From an uncultured Collinsella sp. (GTDB lineage Bacteria; Actinomycetota; Coriobacteriia; Coriobacteriales; Coriobacteriaceae): a DNA stretch of 47,334 bases. Location of the stretch: positions 1 through 47,334 of the forward strand of contig UQMD01000019.1 in assembly GCA_900542155.1 (NCBI GenBank), given 5' to 3'. Shown here piece by piece: positions 1 through 7,530 of this stretch (the stretch's first letter is position 1; each line of letters opens with the position of its first letter). Below the pieces are notes generated by a model. The model saw nothing but the letters and a program-made list of their open reading frames with translations. It made no database searches and had not been told where the DNA came from. The translations under genes and the position numbers were made by a program.

Positions 1-37
1 CCTTCTTAATTACAAATTTTTAGCATCTAATTTAACT

Positions 38-871
38 TCAATTCCTATTATACAAAATTTTAAGATAACAGTCAAGAACATATCTGCACAAGTTGTAGAT
101 ATACCATATACCATAAATGCTGATAATCAACATGATTACGCTTACCATCAAATAAGTAAGTGTTTCTTGCTTATTAAAATTATCCATAGTACAACGTGAA
201 TTCCAGAGAAAAAGAGAAATCGCACCAAGAATAATACTTAAAACAAAAATGACATTTCTTTTTTTACTGTCACGGAACATTTTCTTTTCATTTTGTTTGT
301 CAAAATAAAGAAAATCACGTATCGTCATTTTACTTATTCTTCTTAATAGATTAAGCAAAACCAAAACATAAATAGTTAAAAAATAAATTATCAATAGTCC
401 AATAGAAACGAAATTCAAAGAAATAAAGAGAGTTTTTGGAATACCCAGTAAGTTTACAATTACTAACGACACAAACTGGCTGAATAAAAAGCCAATAGGA
501 ATAGCTAATACAAATGCTAAAATTCCCAACAGTATATTTTCAATTACAACTAAGTGGGCAATTTCTTTTTTCTTAATGCCAAGAAGCATATATGTTCCTA
601 ATTCTTTACTTCTTTTTTCAAACATAAATTTCGTTGTATAGTTGATCAAAAAGCATATCACAAAAATAATAAGAATATTTACAGCGAACAATGAATTCTT
701 AAATGCATCCATACTGGAACATAACTTTACAATTTCATCAGAATTTGCCACCAAATTAAAAGCAAATATAAGAGAAAAGGATGCAGTAACGGTTATCAGA
801 TAAATCAAATAATCTTTAATATTTCTTTTTGTATTTCTATACGCTAACTTACCTAACATTTCCCACTTCAC
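38..871 (-). CDS. BceB-like FtsX-family ABC permease, C-terminal part missing
   Basis: This is the membrane subunit of a bacitracin/antimicrobial-peptide type ABC transporter. The 277 residues show an N-terminal helix (about 18-40), a cluster of hydrophobic helices around 60-80, 105-135 and 150-175, and two more near 205-225 and 238-260. The motif FEKRSKELGTYMLLGIKKKE is the usual cytoplasmic turn of this family. Full-length members are about 600-670 aa, so more than half is missing. Translation stops at TGA 38-40, but the next frame continues with coding-like residues (EVKLDAKNL) before another stop, which suggests frameshifts or decay rather than a natural end. It overlaps the ATPase gene by 23 bases, the normal order for this pair. 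The DNA is far more AT-rich than anything to its right, a sign of transfer from Firmicutes. Confidence 0.75.
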   Translation of the reverse strand: MKWEMLGKLAYRNTKRNIKDYLIYLITVTASFSLIFAFNLVANSDEIVKLCSSMDAFKNSLFAVNILIIFVICFLINYTTKFMFEKRSKELGTYMLLGIKKKEIAHLVVIENILLGILAFVLAIPIGFLFSQFVSLVIVNLLGIPKTLFISLNFVSIGLLIIYFLTIYVLVLLNLLRRISKMTIRDFLYFDKQNEKKMFRDSKKRNVIFVLSIILGAISLFLWNSRCTMDNFNKQETLTYLMVSVIMLIISIYGIWYIYNLCRYVLDCYLKILYNRN

Positions 872-1619
872 CTCCGAGCAAGGTTAATATATCCAGTATT
901 TCATTGAAGAAATCTTTTCTGCTTTTTTCCCCTCTGAAAATTTCATTGAATATTTTACCGTCTTTCAAGAACAAAATACGTTCACAGAAAGACGCACTAA
1001 ACGGGTCATGTGTTACCATTAAAATAGTAGCCTGCATTTTCTTGTTGATTTCAGACATTGTTTCCAGTAATAATCTGGAAGCTTTTGAGTCCAAAGCTCC
1101 CGTCGGTTCATCAGCTAAAATCAGTTTCGGTTCATTGATTAAGGCTCTAGCACAAGCACAACGCTGTTTTTGTCCGCCAGAAACTTCATAAGGAAATTTC
1201 GATAAAATATCACGAATACCCAATTTATCGGCGATAGCATGAACTCTTTTCTCAATATCAGTAGGGTTCTGTTTGTTGATAACCAATGATAAAGAAATGT
1301 TTTCTCCAATCGTTAAAGTATCTAAAAGGTTGAAATCTTGAAAAATGAACCCTAAATTTTCACGTCTGAAATCAGCAAAATCTTTATCCTTGATTTTGGT
1401 AATATCTTGATTATTGACTGTAATGTGTCCGCTGGTTACAGTATCAATCGTAGAGATACAGTTTAATAGGGTAGTCTTTCCAGAACCACTAGCTCCCATG
1501 ATTGCGACAAATTCGCCCTTATCTACATACATAGAAATACCGTCTACTGCCTTTGTGATATTTCCAGAGTTACCCCCGTAGTATTTTTTTACTTGCTCTA
1601 AATTTAAAATGTGTTCCAT
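849..1619 (-). CDS. BceA-like ABC transporter ATP-binding protein
   Basis: This is the nucleotide-binding subunit that would energise the adjacent permease, probably for peptide-antibiotic sensing or detoxification. Walker A is GASGSGKT, the signature is VSGGQKQR, and Walker B is LILADEPTGALD followed by the H-loop MVTHD. The length, about 256 aa, is normal. The frame can be extended to 1634, but MEHILNLEQV at 1619 is the family-like start; neither has a clear Shine-Dalgarno sequence. Just upstream, near 1620-1650, base composition switches from AT-rich to GC-rich, so the native promoter and leader appear to have been left behind. No BceRS-type two-component genes are present. Expression from a resident promoter cannot be seen. 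Confidence 0.88.
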   Translation of the reverse strand: MEHILNLEQVKKYYGGNSGNITKAVDGISMYVDKGEFVAIMGASGSGKTTLLNCISTIDTVTSGHITVNNQDITKIKDKDFADFRRENLGFIFQDFNLLDTLTIGENISLSLVINKQNPTDIEKRVHAIADKLGIRDILSKFPYEVSGGQKQRCACARALINEPKLILADEPTGALDSKASRLLLETMSEINKKMQATILMVTHDPFSASFCERILFLKDGKIFNEIFRGEKSRKDFFNEILDILTLLGGEVGNVR

Positions 1620-1659
1620 TAAAACTGTATACAAAAAAGGGAATCCGAGAACCAGCGCT

Positions 1660-1672
1660 CGACATTATGTCG
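1660..1672. promoter_or_regulatory. Palindrome upstream of the RHH gene, possible operator
   Basis: CGACATTATGTCG is a perfect 6-bp inverted repeat around one central base. It lies 16 bases before the start of the ribbon-helix-helix gene, and proteins of that fold often bind such sites to control themselves. In the + frame ending at TAG 1678-1680 there is also a short open tail (TSARHYVDR) that may be the end of a lost upstream gene. The operator role is inferred from position only. Confidence 0.35.
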
Positions 1673-1688
1673 ATCGATAGGAGGCGCT

Positions 1689-1955
1689 ATGGACGCTAAG
1701 CAGCTTGAAAAAATGATGGGATTTGCCCCTGGAAAGTTAGAGAAAGCCGCGGAAGCTTACGAAAAAGATGAGTGGCCAAAGGGTCGCACCATCAAGTTGG
1801 GAAGGCCGCCGATCTCCGATGAGCCGAGCGCTGTTTTGTCGGCACGCGTAGGTGAATCGGTTCTTGAGACGTTTGACGCAAAGGCAAAGCGTCATGGGCA
1901 GACACGCACAGAGCGGCTCAGGGAGCTCATTACGCTTGACGCAATGATTGCCTAG
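1689..1955 (+). CDS. Ribbon-helix-helix (CopG/BrnA-like) DNA-binding protein
   Basis: This is an 88-aa protein with a basic middle (KGRTIKLGRPP) and a C-terminal segment SAVLSARVGESVLETFDAKAKRHGQTRTERLRELI, whose beta strand plus two helices fit the ribbon-helix-helix fold of CopG, Arc and BrnA proteins. The start is well supported: AGGAGG at 1679-1684, four bases before ATG. Proteins of this type are usually antitoxins or small autoregulators. No toxin gene remains next to it; the foreign ABC transporter DNA begins about 50 bases upstream, so a partner may have been replaced. Antitoxin function is an inference, and a solitary regulator is equally possible. Confidence 0.8.
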   Translation: MDAKQLEKMMGFAPGKLEKAAEAYEKDEWPKGRTIKLGRPPISDEPSAVLSARVGESVLETFDAKAKRHGQTRTERLRELITLDAMIA

Positions 1956-1982
1956 GCACCGCTCCCCCGCCGAACCCAAACA

Positions 1983-2045
1983 TGTACGCCAGCATCCAAC
2001 GTCGACATTTTTCGACATCTTCGGATGCTGACGTACAGCTTTTTG
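1983..2045 (+). terminator. Hairpin terminator after the RHH gene
   Basis: TGTACGCCAGCATCC pairs with GGATGCTGACGTACA (one mismatch), followed by GCTTTTTG on the + strand. A smaller inverted repeat (GTCGAC...TTCGAC) lies in the loop. It fits a rho-independent terminator for the RHH gene. Confidence 0.65.
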
Positions 2046-2054
2046 TGGGCAGTC

Positions 2055-2100
2055 GTTGGGGACGTTCTTAAATGACTAGTTGTTAAAGAACGTCCCCAAC
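2055..2100. repeat. Extragenic palindrome, GTTGGGGACGTTCTT type
   Basis: Perfect 15-bp arms, GTTGGGGACGTTCTT and AAGAACGTCCCCAAC, surround a 16-base loop. It stands between the RHH terminator and the dihydrouridine synthase stop. Its form is that of a REP-like extragenic palindrome; it may also end transcription of the minus-strand gene. Only one copy is present here. Confidence 0.6.
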
Positions 2101-2108
2101 GGCTACAT

Positions 2109-3068
2109 TTAGCCGCAAAAGCGGGCGGTTGGCGCGAGCGGCTGCTCGCGAAAGACGCGCTCGACGGCGGCGCGGTATTCGTCGACCTTTTTGGTCTTGC
2201 GCACGATCTTGTGAACGTTAGCGGGATCGGCGAAGGCGCACTTGGCGTAGAACCACCACTCCTTCATGCGAAAGACCGCGTTGCCGCCAATCTCTTCTGC
2301 ATACGCCGCAAACAGCGTGTCGTGGAAGCGCTGCAGTTCAGCTGCCGTGGCCGCAGGACCGCCTGCAACCATGCGAGCCAGCGCAGGGTTCGCGAGCAAG
2401 CCGCGCCCCAGCATTACATGGCGCGTGCCGGGATAGGCCTCCACCAGCGCATCCATATCCTCAAGATCAAAAACGTCTCCGTTGTAGGCCACCGGGAACG
2501 GTGCCCGCTCCAGCGTCTCGCCGTAAAACTCTTTGCGCGGCGAGCCCGCATAGCGGTCCTTTTGCACGCGCGGATGCACGATCAGCTCTGCCAGCGGCAT
2601 GCGGCAATAGAGGTCGAGCACGCGCTCGTATTCGTCGTCGCTCTCCAGCCCCAGCCTGGTTTTTACCGACACCGGCAACGGCGACCGTCCGCACACATCG
2701 CTCAAGAACACCTCGAGCTCGTCGAGATTGTGCAAGAAACCCGAACCCTTGCCCTTGGCGACAACCGTCCCCGAGGGGCAACCCAAGTTGAGATTGACCT
2801 CGCGATAGCCCATGTCGGCGAGCACCTGTGCCGCCCACACAAACTCGTCCGCGTTCTTGGACATGAGCTGGGGCACTACGTTGAGCCCTTGGTTGTTATC
2901 CGGATCGATCTCCTTAAACGCCTTGCCGCCAAAGCGGTTTCCCACCCGTGGCGGCGGCAAGAACGGCGTGTAATAACAATCGAGCGCACCAAAGCACTCC
3001 GCATGCACGCGACGGAACACATGCCCGGTAATCCCCTCCATAGGGGCCAACGATAGAATCATCAACAT
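2109..3068 (-). CDS. dus: tRNA-dihydrouridine synthase
   Basis: This flavin enzyme reduces specific uridines in tRNA to dihydrouridine using NADPH. The N-terminal SLAPMEGITGHVFR is the FMN-binding start of the TIM barrel, and NLNLGCPSGTVVAKGKGSG carries the catalytic cysteine (Cys97) with the following lysines. VKTRLG and LIVHPR are further conserved barrel strands, and GDVF is followed later by MLGRGLLANPAL, the phosphate-binding end. The length, 319 aa, is normal. The start is chosen at ATG 3068, preceded only by a weak GAGAG; a second in-frame ATG lies two codons on. A GTGACAAAGG-type hairpin sits directly upstream. Which Dus subfamily it belongs to, and therefore which tRNA position it modifies, cannot be decided here. 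Confidence 0.93.
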   Translation of the reverse strand: MLMILSLAPMEGITGHVFRRVHAECFGALDCYYTPFLPPPRVGNRFGGKAFKEIDPDNNQGLNVVPQLMSKNADEFVWAAQVLADMGYREVNLNLGCPSGTVVAKGKGSGFLHNLDELEVFLSDVCGRSPLPVSVKTRLGLESDDEYERVLDLYCRMPLAELIVHPRVQKDRYAGSPRKEFYGETLERAPFPVAYNGDVFDLEDMDALVEAYPGTRHVMLGRGLLANPALARMVAGGPAATAAELQRFHDTLFAAYAEEIGGNAVFRMKEWWFYAKCAFADPANVHKIVRKTKKVDEYRAAVERVFREQPLAPTARFCG

Positions 3069-3082
3069 CTACTCTCAAATCA

Positions 3083-3113
3083 ATGCGGCAAAGGGGCCGT
3101 CCCTTTGTCACAT
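3083..3113. repeat. GTGACAAAGGG-type hairpin, copy a
   Basis: ATGCGGCAAAGGGG and CCCTTTGTCACAT form an imperfect stem around CCGT. The same palindrome recurs at 11323, 14789 and 20695, and as a half near 4981. It lies just upstream of the dihydrouridine synthase gene. Confidence 0.65.
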
Positions 3114-3196
3114 GCATTATGCCTTGTGCTTCAGGCGATTCACAAGGAAGAGGTAACTACTGGACGATGACCATCCTCCAGCCGCACCCCATACAA

Positions 3197-3378
3197 CGAA
3201 GGTGAATGGTTTTCCGCGAAGTGAACGAGTGAAATCGGACCCCCGATGCATCGACACTTTCGGAGAACCATTTCCTGCGGTTTTGTCGCTCAAACCCTGC
3301 GGTTTTTGCATCCAAAAGTGCGAATGCTTCAGGGGTCCAGAATAGGTCACTCACTTCTCGGAAAACCATTCACCCTCG
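3197..3378 (-). repeat. Long palindromic repeat element, copy 1
   Basis: This 182-bp imperfect palindrome is read here on the minus strand. Outer arms built on GGTGAATGGTTTTCC (from 3201) pair with GGAAAACCATTCACC (to 3374). Inside are a second stem around GATGCATCGACACTTT and a loop with two direct repeats of AAAACCGCAGG (minus-strand sense). Copies 2 and 3, at 4781 and 11121, share the inner parts but have different outer arms that still pair. Short frames across it have no Shine-Dalgarno support. The stretch 3069-3604 otherwise holds only the hairpin at 3083 and no convincing gene. Confidence 0.75.
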
Positions 3379-3604
3379 ATTTGCTGGCGCTCACAAACAG
3401 TGAGAGGCTGTCCCACGGCAGCCCCCTTTGCTCGTTATTCGTCCCACGACAGCGGCTCTATGCTCCAAAAACGACGTTTATGATCACGATGGCCACCAAC
3501 ACCACGCCGTTGACACCATGTTTGAACAACAGATACCCTCCACTCATCTATACTCAAGAGCGCATGCACATCGCCCCCGAATAACGATGAGAGTCGAGGC
3601 CCCC

Positions 3605-4738
3605 ATGCAGCAGCTCACCGAACAAGAAAAGAAACGCATCCAGCGGTACTGCACGTACCCCAAGATCGCAGCGACCGCACTCGTCATGTCGTTCGCAGCA
3701 TGCCTGTTGATGTTGCCGCTCCAAATGATCAACGATATCGCGTTCCACCAAAAGGAATTCCAACCCGCGGTCATATATACCGCCATCGCACTCACCGTAA
3801 TCGAACTCGTCATCTTTTGCTATTGCGCTCTTGCGCCGCGCTTTGGAATGCAGGGCAGACAGTGGAAGGAGCTGCAGAGCAGGCTTGCGGTAGCCCAGAC
3901 CAACAAGGACCGTTCCGCGGAGGTCGCCGGCGTGCTCGCCACACAAGCTGCCGGTCGCCTGCTCAAAAACAGTGATAACGATCTCGCGCGCAACCTGGGC
4001 GGCGCCGCGGAGGTCGCCGGCGCCGTAGGGGCAGTCGCCACGGCGGCAGACGTGCTGGTCGAGACCTCAAGCAATGCCGAGGCCATGGCAAACGCATACG
4101 GTGTGACGATTCCAAGCGTCAAGAAGCAGGTCATAGCTCTCGCAGTGGTGCCCGCCATTGTGCTGCTTGGCGTCTACATCCCGCAGTTTGTCCAGGGAAA
4201 TAACGAGCTTCAGGTAAGAAAGGCTGCAGCCGCCGAGCAGCTCGCCATCGCGCAAGATGCCTTGGAGCCCGTGTGCGAACGTGTCGCGGCAGACGACCCG
4301 TACGAGTCGTATCACGACTACGGCTACCGCATTATCGGCTATCTGCGCGATAATGACCTCGGCGCTCAAGCGGCCTATGTCTACCTTTCTTTTGATGCAG
4401 ACGGCATGCTCACGGACGTCGATTACACCAGTCAGATCGACCCCGAGGCAAGCCTTGCAGACAACCTCGCCCGCGCCGAGCAGGATATCGCGACACTCTG
4501 CGCCCCGCTCGACGAGTTGGACATTTCCGTTGCCACACCGGACCTCCTCGCGCCATGCAGCCTGTCGGATGAATTTAAACAGGCATTTTTAGCCGGATCC
4601 CTATATGAAGAAATCAGCATCAAGACGGAGGACGAATCTATCAAGTCGTACTACACCTTTGACACCGAGTCCAAAGAAGAGTTCGATGAATACACCCATC
4701 CGGAAATCAGCCTCATGCTCTCTGCAAAGAAGCATTAG
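3605..4738 (+). CDS. Unknown membrane protein, three predicted helices
   Basis: I do not recognise the family of this 377-aa protein. Two hydrophobic helices lie near residues 20-44 and 56-78. A region of about 100 residues rich in Ala and Gly (GGAAEVAGAVGAVATAADVL) follows, then a third helix at about 177-195 and a C-terminal domain of some 180 residues, probably outside the membrane. That domain has an acidic patch (DADGMLTDVDYTSQIDPE). The frame is open from 3428, but ATG 3605 is preferred because GAGG stands five bases before it; ATG 3587 is the alternative. It has no same-strand neighbour and is flanked by palindromic repeats on both sides. Confidence 0.78.
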   Translation: MQQLTEQEKKRIQRYCTYPKIAATALVMSFAACLLMLPLQMINDIAFHQKEFQPAVIYTAIALTVIELVIFCYCALAPRFGMQGRQWKELQSRLAVAQTNKDRSAEVAGVLATQAAGRLLKNSDNDLARNLGGAAEVAGAVGAVATAADVLVETSSNAEAMANAYGVTIPSVKKQVIALAVVPAIVLLGVYIPQFVQGNNELQVRKAAAAEQLAIAQDALEPVCERVAADDPYESYHDYGYRIIGYLRDNDLGAQAAYVYLSFDADGMLTDVDYTSQIDPEASLADNLARAEQDIATLCAPLDELDISVATPDLLAPCSLSDEFKQAFLAGSLYEEISIKTEDESIKSYYTFDTESKEEFDEYTHPEISLMLSAKKH

Positions 4739-4780
4739 GGGCTTACGTTCTGATTTCCGCTCGCAAACGCCGTCTATATC

Positions 4781-4965
4781 TCGAGGTCTAATACTTTTCC
4801 CGAGAAGTGAACGACCGGTTTTGGACCCACGAAGCATCGACATTTTCAGACGTCAAAACCGCAGGATTTGGCTGCCAAAACCGCAGGAAATTGCATCTCA
4901 AAAGTGTCGATGCTTCGGGGATCCGTTTTTACTCGTTCACTTCTTGGAAAAGTATTAGACCTCGA
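4781..4965 (+). repeat. Long palindromic repeat element, copy 2
   Basis: TCGAGGTCTAATACTTTTCC at the left pairs with GGAAAAGTATTAGACCTCGA at the right. An inner stem pairs GAAGCATCGACATTTT with AAAAGTGTCGATGCTTC, and the central loop holds two AAAACCGCAGGA direct repeats. It is nearly identical to copy 3 at 11121, including about 30 bases of right flank running into a GTGACAAAGG motif. It fills the space between the unknown membrane protein and the MFS gene. Confidence 0.8.
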
Positions 4966-4989
4966 TTTACAGGCCACTCAATGTGACAA

Positions 4990-5014
4990 AGGGCACCGAC
5001 GTTAGTCGATGCCC
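4990..5014 (-). terminator. Hairpin downstream of the first MFS gene
   Basis: On the minus strand, GGGCATCGAC and GTCGGTGCCC pair around TAAC and are followed by TTTGT. The position, 50 bases past the MFS stop, fits a weak terminator. It merges with a half copy of the GTGACAAAGGG repeat. Confidence 0.5.
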
Positions 5015-5064
5015 CAAAGCGGCTGCAGGTTAAGCCCCACAGCGTATGTCTAAGACGAATCGGA

Positions 5065-6330
5065 CTATTCGTCCCAGGAGAGGTTCTTACCAGTCTTTTT
5101 TGCCAGCAGCAAGAACAGGCCGATAATAACGTTGCATGCGATGCAGAAGATGAAGACGCCCTGGAAGGAGCCGACAAGCTCATAGACCTTCATCATAACG
5201 GGCATGCCAAAGGCGCCGACGATATAGCCCACGGAGCAGATCAGCGCGAAGATGCGACCGAAATCGCGGGAGCCAAAGACATCCATAACCAAAACGGTCA
5301 GGGCAGTGCCAGCGATGACGTACATTACGTCGTTCACGCCTGCTGCGAGGATGCTGAGCGTCGAGTTGCCGCTGCTCATCATGAGCATGACAAAGGAGAG
5401 GATGGAGACAGCGAGCCAGCCCAGAATGGCCTTCGTGCTGCCGAACTTATCGCAAGTGGTGCCGACGATCGGGTTGAGGAACAGATCGAAGAGCGATGCA
5501 GCGGATACCATGAAGCCGCCCACCATGGGGCTAAAACCAACCTCGGAAGCATACGTCGGGAAGAGCTGGTTCATGCAGCAAGTGAGCTGAACGAGGCAGA
5601 GGAAGCCGATGCAGAAGAAGAAGGCAGGCGACTTAATGGCGCGCGCACAGCTAACGCCACGCGTGCTATCCTCGGTCGTCTCCTCGGCCTCGGCGACCGT
5701 CTCGCCCTCGACATAGCCATAGGGCAGCATGCCCTTGTCCTGAGGCTTATAGCGGATAATCAGGACGGAAGCGGGGAGAATGAGCACGGCGGAGACGCCA
5801 GCGAGCACCAGATAACCAGTCCTCCAGCCAGCGGCCTCGATGACGGAGGTGATGACGGGGCTCATGATGAGCATGTAAATCGAGTTCACCGCCCAAGCGA
5901 GACCAATTGCCAGGCCACCAGATTTTTTGAACCACTGGTCAATAACGTCGGACATGGCGACGCCGGTGGTGAAGGCGAAGCAAATGCCAATCAGGGCGCC
6001 AGCGGCGATGAACATCCAAACTTCGGCGTAGAAAGCCATGCCTGCGCCGGCGGCGAGCAGAATAAGCTCGACAACGGGGAGCCAAACCTTGCCAACAACC
6101 TTGGGGATGAGTTTTCCGACAAACGGAAGCGCCACCGCAAGACCGATGAGCGTCGCGGTGAAGTAATACGAGAAGACTGAATAGTCAAACCCGAACTCCT
6201 CGCACACGGGCGCGACGAAGGAGCCGGCGATTACGCTATAGGATCCGGTCGTACCAGCAGACATGAGGCCAAGCGCGATAACGAGAACCCATGCGTAGAC
6301 CTTGCTGCTCTTTAACTTTGCATTTTCCAT
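5065..6330 (-). CDS. MFS transporter, OxlT-like, of the deiminase operon
   Basis: This is a 12-helix major facilitator of about 421 aa that probably exchanges the substrate and product of the two enzymes encoded just upstream. The start at 6330 (MENAKLKSSK) has AGGAG nine bases before it and lies 11 bases past the carbamoyltransferase stop, so the genes are co-transcribed. SAGTTGSYSVIAGSFVAPVC in helix 1 and the loop DVIDQWFKKSGGLAIGLAW are typical of the oxalate:formate antiporter-like group. A hydrophilic acidic loop (GETVAEAEETTEDST) separates the two halves. The MFS at 9709 is a close paralogue with the same motifs. The substrate is inferred from context: agmatine or another guanidino compound against its amine product. 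Confidence 0.88.
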   Translation of the reverse strand: MENAKLKSSKVYAWVLVIALGLMSAGTTGSYSVIAGSFVAPVCEEFGFDYSVFSYYFTATLIGLAVALPFVGKLIPKVVGKVWLPVVELILLAAGAGMAFYAEVWMFIAAGALIGICFAFTTGVAMSDVIDQWFKKSGGLAIGLAWAVNSIYMLIMSPVITSVIEAAGWRTGYLVLAGVSAVLILPASVLIIRYKPQDKGMLPYGYVEGETVAEAEETTEDSTRGVSCARAIKSPAFFFCIGFLCLVQLTCCMNQLFPTYASEVGFSPMVGGFMVSAASLFDLFLNPIVGTTCDKFGSTKAILGWLAVSILSFVMLMMSSGNSTLSILAAGVNDVMYVIAGTALTVLVMDVFGSRDFGRIFALICSVGYIVGAFGMPVMMKVYELVGSFQGVFIFCIACNVIIGLFLLLAKKTGKNLSWDE

Positions 6331-6341
6331 TGATACAACTC

Positions 6342-7406
6342 CTAGAGACCTAGAAGGGCACACATAACAGCCTTGATGGTGTGCTGACGATTCTCTGCCT
6401 CACGGAAGATGACCGAAGCGTTGGCCTCAAAGCACTCGTCGGCAATCTCGAAACCCTCGGTGATGATCTCGCGATGGAGGTCGTTCTTGCACTGGTCGAG
6501 GAGCATCTTGCCAACACGGTGATCTGCGTTGTGGACAGAAGGAAGCTCATGCATGCAGAAGATGTCGGGATTGTTGGTGCGCTTGCACAGCTCGCTGGTG
6601 ACGCGATAGGGGTACAGAGACTCGGCATCGCCCAGCCAGGAGTTGTAGTCGTCGGGATCCAGAACCTCTTCGCCGCACTCGGGGTTGATGTAGCGCCACT
6701 CCTCGGTAACGATAACGTCAACGCCATCCAAGGCATCGAGGTCAGAGGTGATGGTAAAGGTCCTATTGGGAGCGTACTTGGCGTAGCAGGCCTCCACCTC
6801 TTCGACCATTTCCTTGCACATCTGATGACGGAGGTCGTCGGGACCGATGGCGAGGAAGTCCATGTCGAGCATAGTGCACAGACGGCCATACCACACCGGG
6901 GCGCCGGCGCAGTTGCCAACGAAAGCCATCTTCTTGCCGCGGCTCGTACGCAGACCGCCCCATTGCTCTTCCATCGTAAGAGCGTCAGCGAGCATCTGAG
7001 TCGGGTGATCGCCGAGAGTAAGGGCATTGATGACCGGGATGTCAACCAGGTCGGCGACGTCATAGAGGAACTGCTCGTCCTTCTGTGCGCGGTAGACGAT
7101 GAGATCATACATGCCGTTAAAGACGCGCATGGCATCCTTGACGGTCTCGCAGTCACCCATGTGGGAGTTGGTCAGATAAGTGAAGCCCATGCCCAAATCG
7201 TTGCAGGAGGTCTCGAATGCGCAACGAGTACGGGTCGAGCCCCACTCAAAGTTGGCGAGGACGTTTTTGCCGGGGAAGTAGCGCTGGTCGACACCAGACT
7301 TCTTCTGAGCCTTAAGGTTCCAGGCAAGATCGATGAGATAGCGGAAATCCTCGGAGGAGAGATCATGGATGTTGATGTAGTCGCGACCGCGGAGGCTGTT
7401 GTTCAT
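6342..7406 (-). CDS. Ornithine/putrescine carbamoyltransferase-like protein with atypical substrate motif
   Basis: This 354-aa member of the aspartate/ornithine carbamoyltransferase family would transfer a carbamoyl group between phosphate and an amine. The carbamoyl-phosphate motif GSTRTR (STRTR at 57-61) and HPTQ (134-137) are intact. The usual HCLP substrate motif is replaced by MHELPSVHN, so Glu287 stands where OTCs have the conserved Cys, and the usual SMG loop region reads VIVTEEWRY. The amine substrate is therefore probably not ornithine. Between an agmatine-deiminase-like enzyme and an antiporter, phosphorolysis of N-carbamoylputrescine or a relative is the likeliest job. No carbamate kinase gene is in the window. 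The start is preceded by AAGGAA. Confidence 0.85.
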   Translation of the reverse strand: MNNSLRGRDYINIHDLSSEDFRYLIDLAWNLKAQKKSGVDQRYFPGKNVLANFEWGSTRTRCAFETSCNDLGMGFTYLTNSHMGDCETVKDAMRVFNGMYDLIVYRAQKDEQFLYDVADLVDIPVINALTLGDHPTQMLADALTMEEQWGGLRTSRGKKMAFVGNCAGAPVWYGRLCTMLDMDFLAIGPDDLRHQMCKEMVEEVEACYAKYAPNRTFTITSDLDALDGVDVIVTEEWRYINPECGEEVLDPDDYNSWLGDAESLYPYRVTSELCKRTNNPDIFCMHELPSVHNADHRVGKMLLDQCKNDLHREIITEGFEIADECFEANASVIFREAENRQHTIKAVMCALLGL

Positions 7407-7452
7407 GCCTATTTTCCTTTCGAATTATTATCAAAATTATTGCTAAATGTGT

Positions 7453-7482
7453 CCCCGAAGGAAACACGGATATCCCTCGGGG
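7453..7482 (-). terminator. Hairpin in the deiminase-carbamoyltransferase gap
   Basis: CCCCGAAGGA and TCCCTCGGGG form a GC-rich stem within the 124-base gap between the two genes. No U-run follows, so it may stabilise or processively limit the mRNA rather than end it. Confidence 0.4.
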
Positions 7483-7530
7483 AGCGGTACATGTGGCGCC
7501 TAAGCCAAAGAGCGCAGGCTCTAAGGCTCA

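Noticed and set aside
3117..3584. Short frames across the palindromic element at 3197
   Set aside because: They are created by the inverted repeat, on both strands, and none has a ribosome site.
4781..4965. CRISPR-like repeat unit suggested by the two AAAACCGCAGGA copies
   Set aside because: Only two direct repeats lie inside a large hairpin, with no regular spacers or cas genes.
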